This document shows, in pieces, positions 32,773 to 39,680 of a stretch of 64,000 nucleotides of DNA. The notes below the pieces were generated by a model. That model was not told where the DNA came from, searched no databases, and saw only the letters and a program-made list of their open reading frames with translations. How positions within the stretch are numbered: the stretch's first letter is position 1; the number at the start of each line of letters is the position of its first letter. This DNA comes from Sphingobacterium faecium (lineage in GTDB: Bacteria > Bacteroidota > Bacteroidia > Sphingobacteriales > Sphingobacteriaceae), in assembly GCF_003054045.1 (NCBI RefSeq), contig NZ_QBKH01000003.1:682001-746000 (forward strand), read 5' to 3'. The position numbers and the translations under genes were made by a program.

Positions 32773-34431
32773 TTAATTTTTCTGTACGTCAATGTAGTAA
32801 TTAAAAGTGTCAATCTTTACATTTTCTTTTGTTAGATTGGGAATATTTAATGTTTGGTCGTCATTGGTGATATTAATTGCTTTTAAAGTATTATCTGAGG
32901 TCCCGATAGGGATGGGCATTTGAAAATTTGCAACTGTATTTTTCCATTTAGCATGTATTTTTCCATCTTTTGACTCCGTAATACTTAAGATGGGAATAGC
33001 TGTTGTCTTGACATATTGTTCAAAAATAGAACTGAAATTTATACCCGATTCTTGATTGATATAATGCACAATGTCATCATAATTAACCTGTTGGTGATAA
33101 AACTTAGCATTTAATCCCCGCAATATCGAGCGCCATTTTTCATCATCAGCGATGATTGTTCTAATCATGTTGTGTAGGACACCACCTTTGTTGTACATGT
33201 CTCCGGATCCTTCGTTATTGACATGATACCGACCTTGAATAGGTTTATCATTTTGAATGGCGCGTCGATTGCCATAAATATATTCTTGCCCCGCCTTTTT
33301 GCCAAAGTAATAATCGATATAAAGTGCTTCAGAGTAATTGGTGAAACTTTCATGGATCCACATGTCAGCAATATCAGCTGCAGTGATATTATTGCCAAAC
33401 CATTCGTGTCCGGCTTCGTGTATAATGATAAAATCCCATTTCAATCCCCATCCTGTACCCGAACCATCTCCGCCAAGATAGCCATTCAAAAATCGGTTGC
33501 CATAAGCAATACCACTTTGGTGCTCCATGCCGAGGTGTGATGTTTCGATCAGCTTGAAACTATCTTCATAGAAAGGGTAGGGACCGAACCAATATTCAAA
33601 AGCTTTTAACATCGGTTTTACATTGGCTTCGAAATGCGGTTTTGCTCGATCTATATTTTCCCGTAATACATAATAATCGATATCCAATTTTCCCTTTTCA
33701 CCATCAAAGCTATCTTGAAAATGAACGTAGTCGCCAATATTGAGGGCAATATTGTAATTGTTAATCGGGTTGGAAACAAACCAGTTGAATTTAGATTTTT
33801 TACTTCCTATATTTTCGATATTTCTAAGTCGTCCGTTTGACACATTCATGAGTCCTTTAGGGACTGTTACGGATATGAGTACGCTATCTGGTTCATCAGA
33901 CTGATGATCTTTATTGGGCCACCATAGACTTGCTCCAATACCTTGGTTTGCACTCGCTACCCAAGGCTTGTTATTACTGTCTTTCTTCCAATCAAAACCG
34001 CCATCCCAAGGGGCACGATTGGCTTGATGGGGTGTACCTGAAAAATATACGAGGATAGAATCTAACGTATTGGTTTTGATGTGCGTTGGAAAATCGATAA
34101 AAACCGCATTAAATTCTCTGGTATACTTTAGCTTTTTACCCTTGTAGAGAATTTGATCAATGGCCATATTATCAAACAAATCAATCTGCATGCGATTGAA
34201 ATCCTGTAGGGTTTTAAATTTGATCAGATTACTTCCAGAAATGCTTCGTGTTGGAATATTGACATCAACATCGAGGTGATAATAGGTGACATCGTAGCAG
34301 GTCCTTAAAGGAGTCAATTGGCCTCTTAAAGAATCTTTACGAGAAAATTCAGTTTTGTTTGATAACAATTGTCCGTTGACAAGACAAGGAAATAAAAACA
34401 GAAATACGACTAAATAGCTTAGATTTTTCAA
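32773..34431 (-). CDS. Secreted M1-family zinc metallopeptidase
   Basis: This 552-residue protein starts with a signal peptide (MKNLSYLVVFLFLFPCLVNG, cleaved near 20). The N-terminal beta domain (about 45-235) is followed by the thermolysin-like catalytic domain with the exopeptidase segment LGMEHQSGIAYG (about 300-311), zinc site HEAGH at 338-342 and third ligand Glu361, exactly 18 residues later. It should remove N-terminal residues from peptides in the periplasm or outside. It is shorter than ERAP-type M1 enzymes because the C-terminal helical domain is reduced. Confidence 0.94.
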   Translation of the reverse strand: MKNLSYLVVFLFLFPCLVNGQLLSNKTEFSRKDSLRGQLTPLRTCYDVTYYHLDVDVNIPTRSISGSNLIKFKTLQDFNRMQIDLFDNMAIDQILYKGKKLKYTREFNAVFIDFPTHIKTNTLDSILVYFSGTPHQANRAPWDGGFDWKKDSNNKPWVASANQGIGASLWWPNKDHQSDEPDSVLISVTVPKGLMNVSNGRLRNIENIGSKKSKFNWFVSNPINNYNIALNIGDYVHFQDSFDGEKGKLDIDYYVLRENIDRAKPHFEANVKPMLKAFEYWFGPYPFYEDSFKLIETSHLGMEHQSGIAYGNRFLNGYLGGDGSGTGWGLKWDFIIIHEAGHEWFGNNITAADIADMWIHESFTNYSEALYIDYYFGKKAGQEYIYGNRRAIQNDKPIQGRYHVNNEGSGDMYNKGGVLHNMIRTIIADDEKWRSILRGLNAKFYHQQVNYDDIVHYINQESGINFSSIFEQYVKTTAIPILSITESKDGKIHAKWKNTVANFQMPIPIGTSDNTLKAINITNDDQTLNIPNLTKENVKIDTFNYYIDVQKN

Positions 34432-34516
34432 CGCTTTTGATATTGATATAAGCGTTAAATATAAGAGAATTTACCTAGTTAAAAAAATAGCATTGCTTTC
34501 TAGAAGAAGAGTTCAG

Positions 34517-36172
34517 TTATCTTTTTTTACTAAAATAGCTTTCGATTTCTGCTAACGTTAAGCTATTAAGACAGTTTTTAGCACTTAATCCGCCTTTTCT
34601 TGCCACAAATATACCATAATGCATATCCAGTAGACCTTCGGTACGGTGCGCATCCGGATTGATCGATAATAGAACACCTTTTTCTACAGCATAACGATGC
34701 CATCTCCAATCTAAATCCAAACGTAAAGGGTTGGCGTTGATCTCTATGACCACCTGGTGAGCAGCACAAGCATCGATTATTTTTTTATAGTCCAATGGAT
34801 AGCCGGATCTACTTAATAAAAGACGTCCTGTTGGATGACCCAAAATGGTCGTATAGGGATTTTCTATTGCCTTTAACAGACGCGCAGTTGCTTTGTCTTC
34901 GTCCATTTTGAGGTTGGAGTGAACAGAAGCGACTACAAAATCAAAACCTGCAAGAATCTCGTCAGGATAATCTAACGAGCCATCGGCTAAAATATCCGAC
35001 TCAATGCCTTTAAAAATTTTAAATGGCGCCAGCTGTTGATTGAGTTGATCGATTTCTTCCCATTGTTTTTGTACACGGTCAATCGGTAGACCATTGGCAT
35101 ATACAGCAGTTTTGGAGTGATCACAAATTCCGAAATAACTTAGTCCTAATTCTTCCTTGGTATATCTTGCCATTTCTGCTAAGGTATGCACGCCGTCGCT
35201 GTAGGTAGAGTGGTTATGCAAAGTACCTTTTAGATCATCGAAATTGATCAATTTGGGTAATTGATGGTTTTTTGCTAAAAATACTTCATCAAGACCTTCT
35301 CGAAGTTCAGGTTCGATATAATCCAAACCCTGAACAGCGTAATTTTCCTCTTCCGAATTTAAAGCGGTTATCAGCGTCTCATCAAGTAATTCCAAGTGTT
35401 TTTTGGAACCCGTTGTTAAGATTAAATTTTGGTGAAATTCTGCTGTTGTGGAGAGGTAGAGGTGAAAGGTAAACCCAAGTTCATCTCGGAATGAGATATA
35501 TTCCAGCTCTTCATTTATATGATCAGGATAATGTGCATGTAGATACGCTAATGTGGTATCTCTATCTGCGCTTAATAGAATATCGACCGAACTTAATACT
35601 TCACATTTCCGACGAAAATCTCCAGTAAAGGAAATTAAGGTAGGAGATAAACTATTTTCAAGTGCTGTAATTACGGCATCTGCATTCTTCAGCACCCTTG
35701 CATATAAAAACCAGCCCTGATTGGATATGGAGAATTCAATGGATTTTTTAATATCCTCTTGTGTTTTCAACCCAAAACCTTTGGCTTCTATCAATCGATT
35801 TTCGTTGCAGGCATATAGCAACTCACCGACGCTTTCAATCTGCAGGTCAGTCCAGATAATTTGTATTTTTTTTGGACCTAAGCCTTTTATGTTAAGCATT
35901 TCCAAAATTCCTTCTGGGGTAATGCTTAACATCGCATCTAGCTCATCAAATGAACCAGTTTCGGCTAATTTTTTAACCTTTTCTGCCGTGCTTTTCCCAA
36001 TACCGGGTTGGCTGCTTATCTCTTCTAAAGAAGCGGTTTCAAGCAGAAAGGGTAGTTTATCTAACTTAAAGGATGCACTGGCAATTGCTTTTATTCGGAA
36101 AGGATTTTCATTATGCAATTCCATTAGTTGGCTACATAATTTGAATTTTTTAGCAATTGTCTTGTTATCCAT
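34517..36172 (-). CDS. PolX-like protein: helix-hairpin-helix, degenerate polymerase palm, intact PHP domain
   Basis: This 551-residue protein has the PolX layout: N-terminal HhH motifs (PGIGKSTAEKV at 56-66, IKGLGPKKIQI at 95-105), a polymerase-beta-like middle (about 150-245) and a C-terminal PHP domain from about 315 (GTLHNHSTYSDG, GICDHS, KGIESDIL, ASVHS, ILGHPTGR, INPDAHRTEG). In the palm the expected GSxRR and DxD read GDFRR and SVD (Asp197 only), and the later catalytic Asp position looks like His (GFTFHLYL). It is likely a PHP exonuclease or AP-processing enzyme without polymerase activity. One base separates it from ndh. Confidence 0.9.
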   Translation of the reverse strand: MDNKTIAKKFKLCSQLMELHNENPFRIKAIASASFKLDKLPFLLETASLEEISSQPGIGKSTAEKVKKLAETGSFDELDAMLSITPEGILEMLNIKGLGPKKIQIIWTDLQIESVGELLYACNENRLIEAKGFGLKTQEDIKKSIEFSISNQGWFLYARVLKNADAVITALENSLSPTLISFTGDFRRKCEVLSSVDILLSADRDTTLAYLHAHYPDHINEELEYISFRDELGFTFHLYLSTTAEFHQNLILTTGSKKHLELLDETLITALNSEEENYAVQGLDYIEPELREGLDEVFLAKNHQLPKLINFDDLKGTLHNHSTYSDGVHTLAEMARYTKEELGLSYFGICDHSKTAVYANGLPIDRVQKQWEEIDQLNQQLAPFKIFKGIESDILADGSLDYPDEILAGFDFVVASVHSNLKMDEDKATARLLKAIENPYTTILGHPTGRLLLSRSGYPLDYKKIIDACAAHQVVIEINANPLRLDLDWRWHRYAVEKGVLLSINPDAHRTEGLLDMHYGIFVARKGGLSAKNCLNSLTLAEIESYFSKKR

Positions 36173-36173
36173 T

Positions 36174-37493
36174 TTAGTTGTTTTCTATGACTTGATTATC
36201 GTTTTTTACTTCTGGAGCGGGTTGATTATACTTGTAAAAGATTAATCGAACACCAGAGTTCTTGGTGAAAAATTTCACTGTCCAGTTGATAAAGGTAATG
36301 ACTTTGTTTCTAAAACCAAAAATAGACATTAAGTGAACAAACATCCAAACGATCCAACCGAAGAATCCATTAAAATGAATTTTACCCATATCCACGACAG
36401 CTTTAGCACGACCAATAGTCGCCATCGAACCTTTGTCGAAGTAGGAGAATTTCTCATTTGAACGGTTGTTCATCACATTGCTAATGTGTTGAGCAACGTA
36501 TTTACCTTGTTGTTGTGCTACTGGAGCTACACCTGGCAATCCACGAGGTAGATCGTCCGTAATAAATGCGGATACGTCACCGATTGCATAGACGTTTTCC
36601 ATATCCAAGACACGACATTGATCATCCGTCTGGATACGATTACCACGTTGAATGTTTTCTTTTTTGAAACCTTCTGGAAATTGACCTGCAACTCCAGCAC
36701 CCCAAATAACAGTCTTTGTTTCAATGGCGCTACCATCACCAAAAGAGATTGCAGTACCATCAAAGCCCGTTACAGAAACATTTAATAATATTTTAACGCC
36801 TAATGCTTTTAAATATTTTTCCGAATCTTCAGAAGACTTCTCTGACAAATTAGCTAAAACTTTACTTTGACCTTCGACCAAGTAAACGTTCATTTCTTCT
36901 TTGCGTAATTCCGGATAATCTTTCTCCAGAATATTATTTCTAATCTCAGCAATTGCACCGGAAAGCTCAACACCTGTCGGTCCACCACCTACAATGACAA
37001 AGTTTAAAAATGGTTTACGGTCCTCTGGATTTGCAATTTGAACTGCTTTTTCAAGATTTTGCAACACATAGCTACGGATGTTTAATGCTTCTTGAATGCT
37101 TTTCATCGGTAAAGCATATTTTGCGATTTGCTGATTACCAAAGAAATTGGTCGTAGCTCCTGTCGCAACGACTAAAAAATCATATTCAAAATCACCAATA
37201 TTGGTTTGAACCGTTTTATTGATCGCATCGATATGATTGACTTCTGCAATTCTGAAACTAAAATTCTCCTGAGATTTGAACATCTTACGGATAGGGAATG
37301 AGATCGAATCTGCAGATAATGTACCTGTAGCTACTTGATACATTAAGGGTTGGAAGGTATGAAAATTATTTCTATCTAATAATAGTACTTCTACTTCCTT
37401 ATTTTTTAACTTTTTAGCAACTTCAATTCCACCAAAACCAGCACCAATAATGACCACTCTTGGGAATTTTCTATCTGAACGATTGCTTAGCAT
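36174..37493 (-). CDS. ndh: Type II NADH dehydrogenase
   Basis: This 439-residue flavoprotein passes electrons from NADH to the quinone pool without proton pumping. Two dinucleotide-binding folds are visible: VVIIGAGFGGIEVAKKL near residue 14 (FAD) and NFVIVGGGPTGVELSGAIAEI around 165-185 (NADH). The segment AIGDVSAF binds the flavin tail, and a hydrophobic stretch near residue 375 (FFGWIVWMFVHLMSIFGF) anchors it to the membrane. polX follows after one base, probably in the same transcript. Confidence 0.94.
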   Translation of the reverse strand: MLSNRSDRKFPRVVIIGAGFGGIEVAKKLKNKEVEVLLLDRNNFHTFQPLMYQVATGTLSADSISFPIRKMFKSQENFSFRIAEVNHIDAINKTVQTNIGDFEYDFLVVATGATTNFFGNQQIAKYALPMKSIQEALNIRSYVLQNLEKAVQIANPEDRKPFLNFVIVGGGPTGVELSGAIAEIRNNILEKDYPELRKEEMNVYLVEGQSKVLANLSEKSSEDSEKYLKALGVKILLNVSVTGFDGTAISFGDGSAIETKTVIWGAGVAGQFPEGFKKENIQRGNRIQTDDQCRVLDMENVYAIGDVSAFITDDLPRGLPGVAPVAQQQGKYVAQHISNVMNNRSNEKFSYFDKGSMATIGRAKAVVDMGKIHFNGFFGWIVWMFVHLMSIFGFRNKVITFINWTVKFFTKNSGVRLIFYKYNQPAPEVKNDNQVIENN

Positions 37494-37671
37494 ATTATTT
37501 GAAATTTATATAAAATATTCGGAAAATTGTAATCCTTCTGCAAATATCTTAATTTTTCATTCAAAAAACTAAAATATCTTTATATATAGTTCCTTTTTAT
37601 TGTCATATTTATGGTGAATAAGCTGTTTTTTTATTTTGCTTATTTTATTACTACTTGTTAATCAGTCGCTT

Positions 37672-37711
37672 GCAAACAGAATTAATTGCATAGTTTATCA
37701 ATTCTGTTTGC
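37672..37711. repeat. 12-bp inverted repeat after the ferredoxin gene
   Basis: GCAAACAGAATT at 37672-37683 is perfectly complementary to AATTCTGTTTGC at 37700-37711, spacer 16 bases. It lies downstream of the marR-reductase-ferredoxin unit and upstream of ndh. There is no T tract, so it could be an operator or an mRNA end structure; I cannot decide. Confidence 0.55.
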
Positions 37712-37759
37712 TGGGATATTTTAAAAATTGGGTGTAAAAAGTACACTTTGAATAATTTA

Positions 37760-38089
37760 TTATTGTAAAGCACCTTTTATTTTAATACTTAATCCTGCAT
37801 TTTCATTGGTCAATCTCAGCTGACATGCCAGTCGGCTATCGTCGTCGGCATCTGGTAAAGTATCCAGCATATCGAGCTCCTGATCCTGTGGTTCTGATAA
37901 ATGCTCCCCTCCAGATTTGACCTGTACATGGCAGGTGGCACAAAGTGCCATTCCTCCACAAGTCGCTAAGACCTCATAATCGCATGCTTTTAACAATTCC
38001 ATTAAGGATAAATTGACATCGGTCGGCACTTCTATTTTTTGAACGGTACCATCCCGATCTTCAATTTCTATTTCAATAATATGGTCCAT
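37760..38089 (-). CDS. Adrenodoxin-type [2Fe-2S] ferredoxin
   Basis: This 109-residue electron carrier has the cluster ligands Cys44, Cys50, Cys53 and Cys89 in the C-x5-C-x2-C...C pattern of vertebrate/bacterial (adrenodoxin-like) ferredoxins. The acidic surface segment EPQDQELDMLDTLPDADDDSRL is typical for docking to a reductase. It starts two bases after the ferredoxin reductase gene, its obvious partner. Confidence 0.94.
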   Translation of the reverse strand: MDHIIEIEIEDRDGTVQKIEVPTDVNLSLMELLKACDYEVLATCGGMALCATCHVQVKSGGEHLSEPQDQELDMLDTLPDADDDSRLACQLRLTNENAGLSIKIKGALQ

Positions 38090-38091
38090 GA

Positions 38092-39096
38092 CTAAAATGT
38101 ATTGATACCGTTTACAGTGGTATATTTGAAACTTAGTTTTTGATCTGGGTATACAAATCTGAAAGCACTCTGTGCCATCAATGCTGCTTCATGGTATCCA
38201 CATAAGATCAACTTTAATTTACCTGGATAGGTATTGATATCTCCGATGGCATAGATACGTTCGATATTGGTGGAGTAATCCACCGTATTGACCTCAATCG
38301 CATTTTTATCAATCTGTAAGCCCCAGTCAGCAATAGGTCCCAGTTTTGGAGTTAAGCCAAATAATGGTATAAAGTAATCGGCTTCCATACTGATCTCCTC
38401 TTTTTGCTTATTGATAGCAATGACATGCGATAAACGATCTGTGCCATGGACATCAGCCAGATTGTGGGATAGCAATAGATTGATTGCTCCTTTTTGAGCA
38501 AGTTCATAGACCTTGTCTGCCGAGTCTGGTGCTCCTCTAAAAGAGTCACTTCGATGTATTAATGTCAATTCTTTCGCAATATCCGATAAGTAGATCGCCC
38601 AGTCCAACGCAGAGTCTCCTCCACCGGCGATGATGATCTTCTTGTCCCGATAAGTCTCTGGATTTTTGACCATATAATCAACACCTTTTCTTTCGTACTG
38701 AGCTAAATTAGCTAGTTCTGGCTTACGTGGTTCAAAACATCCTAAACCACCTGATATGACAACAACTTGACAGTGGATATGTGTTCCTTCTGAACTAATG
38801 ACTACATATGAACCATCTTCTTGCTTTTCCAGGCCTTCAACACGTTCGCCGAGTGTAAAAGTGGGGCTGAATGGTTCGATCTGTTTCATTTGATTGTCAA
38901 TCAAATCCTGTGCACGTATGGTGGGGTAGCCGGGGATATCGTATATCGGCTTATGCGGATAGATTTCAGATAGCTGACCACCAACCTGAGGTAAGACATC
39001 AATGAGATGACATCTCATCTTTAACAAACCTGCTTCAAATACAGCAAATAGACCTACTGGTCCTGCGCCAATAATACATATGTCTGTTGTAATCAT
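38092..39096 (-). CDS. Ferredoxin--NADP+ reductase, thioredoxin-reductase-like type
   Basis: This 334-residue flavoprotein has FAD (CIIGAGPVGLFAVFEA) and NADPH (IIIAGGGDSALDWAIYL) folds and PQVGGQLSEIYPHKPIYDIPGYP, the hallmark of the YumC-type reductase. The thioredoxin-reductase CxxC is absent, which separates it from true thioredoxin reductase. It moves electrons between NADPH and the ferredoxin encoded next. It follows the MarR regulator gene after one base. Confidence 0.93.
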   Translation of the reverse strand: MITTDICIIGAGPVGLFAVFEAGLLKMRCHLIDVLPQVGGQLSEIYPHKPIYDIPGYPTIRAQDLIDNQMKQIEPFSPTFTLGERVEGLEKQEDGSYVVISSEGTHIHCQVVVISGGLGCFEPRKPELANLAQYERKGVDYMVKNPETYRDKKIIIAGGGDSALDWAIYLSDIAKELTLIHRSDSFRGAPDSADKVYELAQKGAINLLLSHNLADVHGTDRLSHVIAINKQKEEISMEADYFIPLFGLTPKLGPIADWGLQIDKNAIEVNTVDYSTNIERIYAIGDINTYPGKLKLILCGYHEAALMAQSAFRFVYPDQKLSFKYTTVNGINTF

Positions 39097-39097
39097 A

Positions 39098-39538
39098 TTA
39101 AATTTTATTACTTAGGTTATTGTAAATTTTTTCCAGTATGCGTGTGAAGGCGCTAAAATCCTCATCAGTTAAATTTTCCCAAGCTTTCATACGGATGCTT
39201 GCGACGATGGGAGAGTAGGCTTCTACTTTTTTTCGACCTTCATCCGTCAAGTGCAGATAGATGCTCCGTCGATCAGATGGATGGACAACACGTTCTGTTA
39301 ATCCTTTTTTTATTAATAAATCAACAATACGGGTTAGGGTAGGCTGATCTTTACAACACTTTTCAGCGAGTTCTTTTTGCAATAGATCATCATTTTCATA
39401 AAGTGTTTTAATAATTGTCCATTGATCTACGGTGATGTCAAAATCATTGTCCGTAAAAGAATTTTGTGCAAATTGTTTTACTTTTTTTGCTGTTCTTTCT
39501 AAAATGAAAGAGTATCGATTGAATTTTTCGTCTTGCAT
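39098..39538 (-). CDS. MarR-family transcriptional regulator of the ferredoxin operon
   Basis: This 146-residue winged-helix repressor has the recognition helix region KDQPTLTRIVDLLIKKGLTERVVHPSDRRSIYLHLTDEGRKKV, with the Asp-Arg-Arg wing tip. Cys-Cys (ECC..) sits just before the recognition helix in AEKCCKDQPTLTR, possible redox sensors. It is the first gene of marR-reductase-ferredoxin. A strong palindrome overlapping its promoter suggests autoregulation. Confidence 0.93.
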   Translation of the reverse strand: MQDEKFNRYSFILERTAKKVKQFAQNSFTDNDFDITVDQWTIIKTLYENDDLLQKELAEKCCKDQPTLTRIVDLLIKKGLTERVVHPSDRRSIYLHLTDEGRKKVEAYSPIVASIRMKAWENLTDEDFSAFTRILEKIYNNLSNKI

Positions 39539-39569
39539 TTAAATATTTGTATGCTAATATTTCGTACAA

Positions 39570-39612
39570 CAAATATAATCATTAAATACTTAGTGCAACA
39601 AGTATTTAATGA
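39570..39612 (-). promoter_or_regulatory. marR operon promoter with overlapping 13-bp operator palindrome
   Basis: TCATTAAATACTT at 39579-39591 is a perfect inverted repeat of AAGTATTTAATGA at 39600-39612, with 8 bases between. On the minus strand TATATTTG (39577-39570) is the -7 element, and a TTG within or beside the spacer is at 18-21 bases. The palindrome therefore fills the space between -33 and -7, where a bound repressor would block polymerase. Confidence 0.8.
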
Positions 39613-39626
39613 ATTTATTGTAAAAT

Positions 39627-39662
39627 AAAAAAGGCTTTCAGATAAAATCTGAAAGCCTTTTT
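39627..39662 (-). terminator. Terminator of secDF
   Basis: Wait-free strong stem: AAAGGCTTTCAGAT pairs with ATCTGAAAGCCTTT, with A and T runs on either side, so it works on both strands. The position looks upstream of the marR promoter on the plus map; on the minus strand it is in front of the secDF stop side only if read on the plus strand. It lies between the marR promoter (39570-39612) and the secDF 3' end (39681), just downstream of secDF in its own direction. Confidence 0.85.
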
Positions 39663-39680
39663 AAACGTTTTGTTTTTTAA

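Noticed and set aside
39627..39662. Reading the 39.6-kb terminator as belonging to the marR promoter region
   Set aside because: Although it lies close to the marR operator, it is downstream of nothing transcribed from marR, which runs the other way from it; note that secDF runs toward lower coordinates and ends at 39681, so the stem is placed as the secDF terminator. The loosely worded evidence in that feature should be read in this sense.
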